64,000 nt of DNA from Bacillota bacterium (lineage in GTDB: Bacteria > Bacillota > Clostridia > Acetivibrionales > JAEZXR01): the NCBI GenBank assembly GCA_023419605.1, contig JAEZXR010000086.1:1-64000 (forward strand), written 5' to 3'. The position numbers were made by a program, and so were the translations under genes. This document shows, one piece after another, positions 7,923 through 16,009 of the stretch. The notes beneath the pieces are model-generated. The model was not told the origin of the DNA, ran no database searches, and saw nothing but the letters and a program-made list of their open reading frames with translations. Each line of letters opens with the position of its first letter. Positions within the stretch are counted from its first letter, which is position 1.

Positions 7923-9461
7923 ATGATGATAGTAGATAAGAGTATATCAAAGCAAGTTGGACACATTGATGTAGACGATTTTAAACTAAATGCAGAACCG
8001 GAATGTTCCTTAGAAAGATATAGGCCGCAATTTCACTTTTCTCCTCAATCGGGTTGGATGAATGACCCGAATGGGATGGTTTATTATAAAGGTGAATATC
8101 ATTTGTTTTATCAGCATTATCCTAGTGAAAGTAAACACGGTCCCATGCACTGGGGACATACTGTTAGCACCGACCTCGTTCACTGGGAGCACCTGCCTAT
8201 CGCGTTATATCCTGATGAAATAGGTACGATTTTTTCCGGAAGTGTAGTAATCGATAAAAATAATACATCCGGATTTAAAACAGGGGATGAAAAACCGTTT
8301 GTTGCATTTTTCACACATAATTCAGTCGATAGCCAGGTACAAAGCATTGCATACAGCAATGATAGCGGGAGGACATGGACTAAATATCAGGGCAATCCTG
8401 TAATTACCAGTCCGGAATTTAAAGATTTCCGCGATCCAAAGGTGTTTTGGCATGACGAAACAAGTAAATGGATTATGGTCCTTGTAGCTGGTGACAGGAT
8501 ACAGTTTTATACTTCTGAAAATTTGAAATTCTGGTCTTTGGCGAGTGAATTTGGAAGTAACGATGGATCTCATGCTGGAGTATGGGAGTGCCCTGATTTA
8601 TTTGAACTCCCTGTAGAGGGTGATCCCAAAAACAAAAAATGGGTATTGATAATTAGTATTAATCCCGGAGGCATATACGGCGGATCGGGGATACAATATT
8701 TTGTTGGTGATTTCGATGGAATAAACTTTATTAATGATAACCCTCCGGAAATGGTTCTTTGGGCAGATTACGGCATGGATAATTATGCTGCCGTTTCATG
8801 GAGCGACATACCTGAATCGGATGGACGCCGCATCTGGATCGGTTGGGCAAATAACTGGATTTATGCCGAAAAGATACCGACATCTTCATGGAGAGGAATA
8901 ATGTCTATTCCGAGGGAACTGCAGTTGGCGAATATTGAAGGGAAAGGAATCAGATTGGTTCAAAAGCCGGTTAATGAGTTAAAAACTATTCGTGAAGAAA
9001 AGTACTGCCGCTGGGAAGGGAGAAAAATATCTTCTGGAAATAACCTTCTTTCAGAGATATCGGGTGACGCTTTTGAAATTATCTCAGAATTTGAAATAAA
9101 TAATACTGAAGAGGGCGAGTTTGGTTTTAAACTGCGTACAGGTGCAAATGAAGCTACAATAGTTGGGTATGACATATCGCGCAAAACAGTATTTGTCGAC
9201 CGGACAAATTCAGGAATATGCAGCTTTAGTGAGGTGTTTTCCGGCAAGCATTCTGCTTCATTAGATCCTAAAAACGGAAAAGTAAGGATGCATATTTATG
9301 TTGATCGATCATCCGTTGAATTATTTGCAAATGATGGGGAAGTTGTCATTACCGACCAGATATTCCCTGAAGAGCTAAGTGTAGGTATGGAATTATATTC
9401 CGCCAACGATAGTATTACACTAGTGAACATGGAATTGTATCATATTAAAAAGACCGAGTAG
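7923..9461 (+). CDS. GH32 beta-fructosidase (sucrose/fructan hydrolase)
   Basis: A 512-residue glycoside hydrolase of family 32, which releases fructose from sucrose, inulin or levan fragments. The three family landmarks are present. WMNDPNG near residue 44 carries the nucleophile Asp, RDP near residue 169 the transition-state stabiliser, and the WECPDLF box near residue 220 the acid/base Glu. The C-terminal beta-sandwich ends with the usual DRSSVELFANDG. There is no signal peptide, so it acts in the cytoplasm on imported substrate. There are tandem ATG codons at 7923 and 7926, with GATGAGGT upstream. The fructokinase follows 25 bases later. No phosphotransferase system gene is near, so the substrate probably enters unphosphorylated through the ABC importer; that is an inference. 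Confidence 0.93.
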   Translation: MMIVDKSISKQVGHIDVDDFKLNAEPECSLERYRPQFHFSPQSGWMNDPNGMVYYKGEYHLFYQHYPSESKHGPMHWGHTVSTDLVHWEHLPIALYPDEIGTIFSGSVVIDKNNTSGFKTGDEKPFVAFFTHNSVDSQVQSIAYSNDSGRTWTKYQGNPVITSPEFKDFRDPKVFWHDETSKWIMVLVAGDRIQFYTSENLKFWSLASEFGSNDGSHAGVWECPDLFELPVEGDPKNKKWVLIISINPGGIYGGSGIQYFVGDFDGINFINDNPPEMVLWADYGMDNYAAVSWSDIPESDGRRIWIGWANNWIYAEKIPTSSWRGIMSIPRELQLANIEGKGIRLVQKPVNELKTIREEKYCRWEGRKISSGNNLLSEISGDAFEIISEFEINNTEEGEFGFKLRTGANEATIVGYDISRKTVFVDRTNSGICSFSEVFSGKHSASLDPKNGKVRMHIYVDRSSVELFANDGEVVITDQIFPEELSVGMELYSANDSITLVNMELYHIKKTE

Positions 9462-9486
9462 TTATAAAACGTAAAGGACTGATATT

Positions 9487-10491
9487 ATGTACGATATTGT
9501 GGCATTAGGCGAACTTCTGATTGATTTTACTCCTGCTGAAAAACCCGAAAAGGGGAATCCGCTCTTTGAAATGAATCCAGGAGGTGCTCCTGCAAATGTA
9601 CTTGCTGCTGCAGTAAAACTTGGCAAAAGGTGCGCTTTTATTGGAAAGGTCGGAAATGACGCGTTTGGTAGGTTTTCAAATCGTGTATTAATGGATATTG
9701 GTGTTGATACAAGGGGGCTTTTATTCTCTGAGGGTATCAACACTACTTTGGCCTTTGTTCATCTAGACGATAAAGGAGATAGATCCTTTAGTTTTTACAG
9801 GAATCCGGGTGCAGACATGATGTTGGCAAGGGAAGAAATTGATTTTACTATTATAGACAATTGTTCTATTTTTCATTTCGGTTCAGTTTCACTGACAAGC
9901 GAACCTTGCAGGTCTGCAACTTTAAGTGCTGTGAAGCACGCAAGAAAGAAAGGCTTGACGATTTCGTATGACCCGAATTTAAGGCCGGCTTTATGGGAGA
10001 GTTTAGCGCTGGCTAAGGAAATGATCATTCAAGGCTTAGAATATACGGATATTTTAAAAATATCCGAAGAAGAGCTTTTATTTATTACAAGCATGGATGA
10101 CCTGGAAGAAGGTTCAAAGTACCTCAGCGATAAGTATGATATCTGCCTGATCATGGTTACTCTTGGTGCTAAAGGCTGCTTTTATAGATTCGGATGTAAT
10201 ACGGGCATTCTTCCTGCTTATGATGTTAAAACCATTGATACAACAGGCGCTGGAGATGCTTTTCTAGGAGGAATTCTATATAAAATCCTGGATAGTGCAA
10301 AAGGTTTAAAGGATTTAAGTGTTAGCGAGATTGAGCATTGTATTGATTTTGCAAATGCAGTAGGATCACTGGCTACAACACAAAAAGGTGCCATTCCGGC
10401 TATGCCTGCACTGGAGGATGTGGAAGCATGCATGTGTAATGTGAATAAGCTTGTGAAAAAACAAATAATATCCCCCTTCTCGGAAGAATAG
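9487..10491 (+). CDS. PfkB-family fructokinase
   Basis: A 334-residue carbohydrate kinase of the ribokinase/PfkB family. The opening DIVALGELLIDF and the sugar-binding NPGGAPANV near residue 36 are typical of fructokinases. The C-terminal signature TTGAGDAFLGG near residue 252 holds the catalytic Asp and the anion hole. It would phosphorylate fructose set free by the GH32 enzyme, feeding glycolysis. It is the last gene of the operon, 25 bases after the GH32 gene. Assignment to fructose rather than another sugar rests on the sequence of the N-terminal region and on the neighbour. Confidence 0.9.
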   Translation: MYDIVALGELLIDFTPAEKPEKGNPLFEMNPGGAPANVLAAAVKLGKRCAFIGKVGNDAFGRFSNRVLMDIGVDTRGLLFSEGINTTLAFVHLDDKGDRSFSFYRNPGADMMLAREEIDFTIIDNCSIFHFGSVSLTSEPCRSATLSAVKHARKKGLTISYDPNLRPALWESLALAKEMIIQGLEYTDILKISEEELLFITSMDDLEEGSKYLSDKYDICLIMVTLGAKGCFYRFGCNTGILPAYDVKTIDTTGAGDAFLGGILYKILDSAKGLKDLSVSEIEHCIDFANAVGSLATTQKGAIPAMPALEDVEACMCNVNKLVKKQIISPFSEE

Positions 10492-10792
10492 TATCATAGA
10501 CGTTTGATACGACTCTACTTTTAAAGAATGCGGGCTTATAAAGTGAAATAATTTTTATTGGAGAGTTCATATAGTAGAACTACTGGAAAAGTCTACCTGT
10601 CTATATCCGGCAGAAAGTAAAGCACCTGGCTGAGAGCTTACACTATAGTCGCACTTATGATGGATATCAGCTTGATCGCCGATACTTCGTTTGATCATTT
10701 TATTTACAATACCCGGTATACCCGTCCGGTTGGGAACCAATACCGGTAGAGGGTCTTGGGTATCCCTTCTTACAATTCCACATTTCTAACCA
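10492..10792. other. Structured intergenic region of unknown function
   Basis: There is no gene. The stretch contains AGTTC/GAACT (10564-10581) and an outer stem ATACCC (10709-10714)/GGGTAT (10758-10763). Inside that stem are the palindrome GGTATACC and a GGTTgggAACC hairpin. It lies downstream of both converging transcription units (fructokinase + and exporter -), so it may be a mutual terminator, but it lacks a strong T-run in either direction. I could not match it to a known riboswitch. Confidence 0.4.
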
Positions 10793-11674
10793 TCAAAGAG
10801 ACTGTGCCTTCGGCAGCTTAGGAATAAAGGTAATGAGAGCCCCGGAGATAATGCACAGAATTCCCAGACCGGTGTTTACCTTAATGCTTTCGCCCAGCAG
10901 CAGCAAGGATAGGACCGGAGCTAAGGCCGGCTTTATAAAGAAAACCATGGAAGCGGTGATGGCGGAAGTCTTCTTCATTCCTTCAAAATAACACCAATAG
11001 CCTACTCCGGTCACGAAAATCCCGAGGTATAAAAGATGCCAGATATTGCTGGAGCCAACGCCTCCCAGGATCGGAATCCTGTAATATAGCAGGAATAGCA
11101 GCAGTAGCGCGTCACCCATTAAAAAAGAAAAACAGTTGAGTACAAGCCCCCCATATTTCTCAATTCTGGTTTTGTTGATGACGGTATAAAGTGAAAACGT
11201 CACCGCGGCCACCACAGCAAGGAAAATTCCTTTGATGTCCGGGCTTGCAGAAAAAGGGTTAAAGATCAGCAGTATGCCGGAAATACTGGCTGCCAGGGAC
11301 AGAACTGTTTTACGGTGCAGTTTTTCCTTTAGAATCAGGCAGGCAAAGGGGATGGTGAAAACCGGGTTTGTACTGAATATGACTGCCACTATGGAAGCCT
11401 TTGTATGAAGTACTGCCAGTTGAAAAAAGGACATGCTGACCACGATGGACAGAAAGCCCGAGAGGAGAAAAAAACCATAGTCCTTTAGTTTTAAAGCCAT
11501 TTCTCTTTTTCTTACTTCCCTAAGGGCGAAGGGAAGCAAAAGCATGCCTCCAATAAGAAAGCGGATGAGGGTGATTTGGAACGGATTGATTTCCGCAGCG
11601 ATCATCTTGCCTACAATTTCCATTGTGCTGAATGCCAGTGCGGTAACTAAAATATAGAAGTATCCCTTATTCAT
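10793..11674 (-). CDS. EamA/DMT-family membrane exporter
   Basis: A 293-residue integral membrane protein with about ten hydrophobic segments arranged as two EamA repeats of five. Typical segments are GYFYILVTALAFSTMEIVGK at the start and the glycine-rich last helix. I moved the start to 11674 because GGAG lies 6-10 bases upstream there; an in-frame start 57 bases earlier has a charged, non-family extension. DMT transporters usually export metabolites such as amino acids or nucleobases, but the substrate cannot be read from sequence. The divergent LysR gene at 11834 is the likely regulator. Confidence 0.85.
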   Translation of the reverse strand: MNKGYFYILVTALAFSTMEIVGKMIAAEINPFQITLIRFLIGGMLLLPFALREVRKREMALKLKDYGFFLLSGFLSIVVSMSFFQLAVLHTKASIVAVIFSTNPVFTIPFACLILKEKLHRKTVLSLAASISGILLIFNPFSASPDIKGIFLAVVAAVTFSLYTVINKTRIEKYGGLVLNCFSFLMGDALLLLFLLYYRIPILGGVGSSNIWHLLYLGIFVTGVGYWCYFEGMKKTSAITASMVFFIKPALAPVLSLLLLGESIKVNTGLGILCIISGALITFIPKLPKAQSL

Positions 11675-11764
11675 TTCTTTCTCCTTTTGCTTCTTCAAAC
11701 ACAGCATTTTATAATTGTCAATTACTAGCATTATACTATTGCTTCAACCATAAAATCCAATATA

Positions 11765-11782
11765 TAATTATCTATATAATTA
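11765..11782. promoter_or_regulatory. Candidate LysR-type operator
   Basis: TAATTAT-CTAT-ATAATTA is a dyad of 7-base arms and contains the T-N11-A pattern expected of LysR boxes. It lies in the 159-base gap between the divergent exporter and LysR genes, where such a regulator would control both. The region is very A+T rich, so chance symmetry is possible. Confidence 0.4.
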
Positions 11783-11833
11783 ATAGCTTACAGTATATAA
11801 ATAATTCTAGAGGATAGAGGAAGGATAGGGTTC

Positions 11834-12703
11834 ATGGAGCTTCTACAGTTAAAATACTTTCAGAAAATAGCACACCTGGAGCATATGACAAAAGCGGCTG
11901 AGGCGCTTTCCGTTTCCCAGCCCTCTCTCAGCAAAACCCTGCGGATGCTGGAGGAAGAACTGAGTGTTCAGCTTTTTGACAGAGAGGGAAAATATATCAG
12001 GCTGAATGAATATGGAAAGGCATATCTGAAAAATGTCGACATCGCCTTAGCTGCTTTGGAGGACGGGAAGCGGAAACTGATCAATATGAACAAAGAGAGG
12101 CTGCAGCCCATCTATCTGGCGGTTCTGGCAGCGTCCCCGGTTTTGCCCAACCTCTTGAGCTCCTTCCGGGACCTATACCCCAGCGTCAGCTTCCAGCTGC
12201 TTCAAAATTCTCCGCAATATACCCAGGGAGACTTTGATTTGTGCATTTCCTCCTTGCCGGTGAATCGGGAAGGGGTCGGCGGTACTCCTTTGCTGACGGA
12301 AGAGATTTTTTTAGCTGTGCCCAAAGGGCATCGGTTGGCTCACCGGAAAAGTGTAAAGCTGCAGGAGGCTGCCAATGAGGGCTTCATTCACCTGAAACCG
12401 GGGAATGCCCTGCGCCAAATCACCGACAGCTTTTGCAGGCTGGCAGGATTCTCGCCGCGCATTGCCTTCGAAAGCGATGATCCGGCCACGGTGCGGGGAC
12501 TCATCACAGCGGGGCAGGGAATCGGATTTATCCCGGTGGTTTCCTGGAGGGGAACCATCGGAGATTCCGTTGTACTGCTAAAGATTGAAGAGCCTGTTTG
12601 TTCAAGAACCCTGGGGCTTTTTTGGATAGAAGACCGTTATCAGTCGGAGATGGTGCTTGCATTTCGCCAATTTACCGTCGACTATTTTCAAAAACTTCTG
12701 TAA
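11834..12703 (+). CDS. LysR-family transcriptional regulator
   Basis: A 289-residue regulator. Residues 1-60 form the winged helix-turn-helix (LQLKYFQKIAHLEHMTKAAE, then SVSQPSLSKTLRMLEEEL). The rest is a two-lobed effector domain, with the usual GIGFIPV segment near residue 230. It is divergent from the EamA exporter, a layout typical of a regulator and its own transport target. The sequence is more G+C rich than the fructan operon to its left. Confidence 0.9.
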   Translation: MELLQLKYFQKIAHLEHMTKAAEALSVSQPSLSKTLRMLEEELSVQLFDREGKYIRLNEYGKAYLKNVDIALAALEDGKRKLINMNKERLQPIYLAVLAASPVLPNLLSSFRDLYPSVSFQLLQNSPQYTQGDFDLCISSLPVNREGVGGTPLLTEEIFLAVPKGHRLAHRKSVKLQEAANEGFIHLKPGNALRQITDSFCRLAGFSPRIAFESDDPATVRGLITAGQGIGFIPVVSWRGTIGDSVVLLKIEEPVCSRTLGLFWIEDRYQSEMVLAFRQFTVDYFQKLL

Positions 12704-12883
12704 AGCAGCGGGCCTTTCATCGGAATATTTAGGCTCCAATTCAAAAACTTTACAAAAGTCGGAGGATAAAGAGGATTTACTGGACACACGTCGAATAATA
12801 ATTACGTAAAAAAGAAACTACAGAGAAAGAAAAAGATATTGAAAAGAAAATGATGAAGGCAGAGATACTCCAGTGAATGTGGA

Positions 12884-13189
12884 ATGGTGCGTTTATGCTG
12901 GCAGGAGATCCTTATACGGGGGGACTTTTGTTCGTCGGAATTTAACCGGAATCCTTTGGATGTAATCGATTACTTGCAGGAGATTCCAGGTGCCGGGGGA
13001 TTTATCTCTTCGCCAGCTTTGCCGGACAATGAGTACTTTCCTTTTTTCGTTTCCGATCTGAACGGAGATACTCCGTATACTAGGGAGGATTTCAATAGAA
13101 TACACATTTATTTATACATCCTGCTCGTTACCGGAAGGAATGGCAAAAGATCCTTCCAGGTGCTGAAAAGGGCGATACGTCAAAATTGA
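12884..13189 (+). CDS. Doubtful small frame upstream of the GH94 operon
   Basis: A 101-codon frame with no recognisable domain and no good ribosome-binding site; it ends 17 bases before the GH94 start. The stretch 12704-13206 otherwise has no gene. The neighbouring frame also reads open for about 18 codons (FMLAGDPYTGGLLF), so this may be the relic of a frameshifted gene or the long leader of the GH94 operon. I cannot assign a function. Confidence 0.2.
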   Translation: MVRLCWQEILIRGDFCSSEFNRNPLDVIDYLQEIPGAGGFISSPALPDNEYFPFFVSDLNGDTPYTREDFNRIHIYLYILLVTGRNGKRSFQVLKRAIRQN

Positions 13190-13206
13190 TTTGGGAGGAA
13201 AGCAGC

Positions 13207-15951
13207 ATGAATACTGGGAAATGGTATTTTACAGATGACAAGGGAACCTTCCGGTGGGAAAATCCGGAATATGTCAATGAACTATATTTTCCGCTTTGCA
13301 ATGAGGCGGGAATGATGTCTTCCATCACGCCGATGCTTCATGGAGATATAAAAACGGGACAGCATCAATTTCTGATGGCGCCTGTAACGGTGGAGGATTT
13401 ACATAATACCAAATCGGCAAGAAATTTCTGGGTCTATGTACAGGGAAAAGGACCTTGGTCTGCTACAGGGAATTCAGTGGAGCAAATTGCCAGGAGATTT
13501 GGGAAGAACGAAGAGACCGAACGGGTAGTAGAGGCAGGATTGCTATGGCACAAAGTAACCTTCAGGGATCAACGCATGGGCTTAGCCTCTGAAGTCCTGA
13601 GCTTTGTTCCTGCAAATGAAGACAGGGTAGAGATCATGCAGGTTACCATCATTAATGAAAGCAAGGAAGAATATAGGATTACTCCTACCTCCGCCATTCC
13701 CGTATTCGGAAGGTCCGCGGAGAATATCAGGGATCACAGGCATGTGACATCCCTTGTAAACCGTATTGAAAAGCTGCCCTGTGGAATTACGCTAAAACCG
13801 GAGATTCTCTTTGATGAACACGGCCATAAATATAATGATACGACCTACTATGTCATCGGAAGTGAAGGCAACGGTTCACTCCCTGTCGGTTCCTTCCCCT
13901 CCGTACGAAGCTTCATCGGCGACCGGGGGGATTTCCAGTGGCCGGAGGCGGTGGTAAGCAGCCTTGAGCCCGAGAATTTCCGGAATGAGAATCTGGACGG
14001 AAAGGAATGTGTTGGAGCCCTGCGGTTTACGGATGCAGTTTTACGCCCTGGAGAAAAGACTGTTTACATCCTGTTGCTGGGTATCTGCAACAGCCGTTCC
14101 GAGATTGCAGAAGTTCTGGAGCGTTATAATACCTGCGAAAAAATAGAAAGTCATTTGAAGGAAAACCAGGAGTTCTGGAAGGCAAAGGTGGAGAAAAATG
14201 TTTTTGAATCGGGGATTCAAGGATTCTCCAACTGGATGAAATGGATCAGCGTCCAGCCGACGCTGCGGAAAATCTACGGCTGTTCCTTCCTGCCCTATCA
14301 CGATTATGGCAAAGGGGGACGAGGCTGGAGGGACCTCTGGCAGGATTGCCTTTCCCTGATCATACAGAATCCCCAGGAGGTAAGGGGGCAGCTGGTAAAC
14401 AACTTTGCCGGTGTGCGGACCGACGGCTCCAATGCAACCATTATCGGGGCAAAGCCGGGAGAGTTCATTGCAGACAGAAACAAGATATCCAGAGTGTGGA
14501 TGGATCATGGGGCATGGCCGTACCTGACTGTCAAACTCTATATCGACCAGAGCAATGACATGGACATTCTGCTGGAAAACCAGACGTATTTCAAGGATGG
14601 ACAGATAAGAAGGGCGGCAGGAAAAGACGAGGGCTGGATGCCGGAACAGGGCAGCAGGCTCAGGACGGCAGAGGGAGAAGTCTATCAGGGTACGGTGATG
14701 GAGCACTTGCTGGTACAGCACCTGACAAGCTTCTTTAATGTGGGTGAACATAACAACATCCGGCTGGAGGGGGCGGACTGGAACGATACACTGGATATGG
14801 CCTCCAAGAGGGGAGAGAGCGTGGCCTTCACAGCGCTTTACGGCAGCAACCTCATCAGCCTTTCAAAGCTTTTGCTCCATTTTAAGGAAAGCACCGGCAG
14901 GAGTACCATTGAAGTGTTCGAGGAACTGGAGCACCTGCTGGATTCCCTCCATAGCCAACCGGATTACAGCAGTATAGTGTATAAGCTGAAGGTATTGAAT
15001 GCCTACTTTGACAAAGTGAGTCAGTGCATTAGCGGGGTAAAAAAGGAAATCGCCATCGAAGAACTGGCAGCGGACCTGCGGAGAAAAGGGGAATGGATAT
15101 TTATCCATGTCCGTGAAAAAGAGTGGGTTGCGACCGAAGAGGGAAGCGGCTTCTTTAACGGATATTACAACAATGACGGGCAAAGGGTGGATGATGTGGA
15201 AGCGGATGGCGTAAGAATGAATCTTACGGCCCAGGTGTTTACAACCATGTACGGGCTGGCTTCGGAAGAGCAAGTGTTGAAGGCCTATGAAGCTTGCAGA
15301 AAATATTTAAAGGACCCATACACCGGCGGTTACAGGCTGAATACTTCTTTAGGCGAGCACAAGCTGAATTTTGGCCGGGGTTTTGCCTTTGCTTATGGCG
15401 AAAAAGAAAATGGGGCGACTTTCTGTCATATGGTATTGATGTACGTAAACGCGCTATATAAAAGAGGGTTTGCAAAGGAGGCCTATGAGGTTTTCAAATC
15501 TCTTTACGATCTGTCCAATGACAGGGTGAAAAGCAAGATTTATCCCGGAGTACCCGAATACTTCTCCGCTGAAGCCAAAGGAATGTACCACTACCTGACG
15601 GGAACAGCCAGCTGGCTGCTGCTTACGGTACTGACGGAAATGTATGGGGTCAGGGGAGAGGATGGATGCTTTATGGTACAGCCCAAGCTGATGCCGGAGC
15701 AATATGATGAGGAAGGAAAAGCCGTGGTACGTACTGTGTTTGCCGGTAAGAGAGTAGAAGTCCGGTATGTTAATGCGTCCAAAGCGGATTTCCGGCAGTC
15801 CTTCATTGGAAAGGCACTGTTTAACGAAAAGGATATTGGAGAATTTATTACGGATAACGGAAGCATCCGGATACCGCTGGAGCGTTTTACAAGCCTGGCA
15901 AGCGCACCGGAGAATACCCTGAAGGTGCATCTCGGAAGCCGGGAGCAGTGA
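13207..15951 (+). CDS. GH94 glycoside phosphorylase (disaccharide-phosphorylase type)
   Basis: A 914-residue cytoplasmic inverting phosphorylase that splits a beta-glucosyl disaccharide with phosphate. The N-terminal beta-sandwich contains ELYFPLCNEAGMMSSITP and WVYVQGKGPWSATGNS, reminiscent of cellobiose and laminaribiose phosphorylases. The (alpha/alpha)6 catalytic domain has GRGWRDLWQD near residue 370 and GADWNDTLD near residues 521-529, carrying the proton-donating Asp. TGTASWLLLTVLTEMYG follows near residue 800. The ATG at 13207 follows GGGAGG by about 11 bases; a TTG seven codons earlier would precede that site. It is the first gene of a three-gene operon with a second, longer GH94 enzyme. 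The exact acceptor (glucose, a longer oligosaccharide or another sugar) is not determined by the sequence. Confidence 0.85.
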   Translation: MNTGKWYFTDDKGTFRWENPEYVNELYFPLCNEAGMMSSITPMLHGDIKTGQHQFLMAPVTVEDLHNTKSARNFWVYVQGKGPWSATGNSVEQIARRFGKNEETERVVEAGLLWHKVTFRDQRMGLASEVLSFVPANEDRVEIMQVTIINESKEEYRITPTSAIPVFGRSAENIRDHRHVTSLVNRIEKLPCGITLKPEILFDEHGHKYNDTTYYVIGSEGNGSLPVGSFPSVRSFIGDRGDFQWPEAVVSSLEPENFRNENLDGKECVGALRFTDAVLRPGEKTVYILLLGICNSRSEIAEVLERYNTCEKIESHLKENQEFWKAKVEKNVFESGIQGFSNWMKWISVQPTLRKIYGCSFLPYHDYGKGGRGWRDLWQDCLSLIIQNPQEVRGQLVNNFAGVRTDGSNATIIGAKPGEFIADRNKISRVWMDHGAWPYLTVKLYIDQSNDMDILLENQTYFKDGQIRRAAGKDEGWMPEQGSRLRTAEGEVYQGTVMEHLLVQHLTSFFNVGEHNNIRLEGADWNDTLDMASKRGESVAFTALYGSNLISLSKLLLHFKESTGRSTIEVFEELEHLLDSLHSQPDYSSIVYKLKVLNAYFDKVSQCISGVKKEIAIEELAADLRRKGEWIFIHVREKEWVATEEGSGFFNGYYNNDGQRVDDVEADGVRMNLTAQVFTTMYGLASEEQVLKAYEACRKYLKDPYTGGYRLNTSLGEHKLNFGRGFAFAYGEKENGATFCHMVLMYVNALYKRGFAKEAYEVFKSLYDLSNDRVKSKIYPGVPEYFSAEAKGMYHYLTGTASWLLLTVLTEMYGVRGEDGCFMVQPKLMPEQYDEEGKAVVRTVFAGKRVEVRYVNASKADFRQSFIGKALFNEKDIGEFITDNGSIRIPLERFTSLASAPENTLKVHLGSREQ

Positions 15952-16009
15952 CCTTCCGGTGAATGTTATCGATTTTTGTGAGAGTGAAAAGGAGGCAGAG
16001 AGAATCAGT

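Noticed and set aside
10600..10660. A CTGAGAGC motif reminiscent of a TPP riboswitch
   Set aside because: The other conserved TPP elements are missing, and it does not lie upstream of a gene on either strand.
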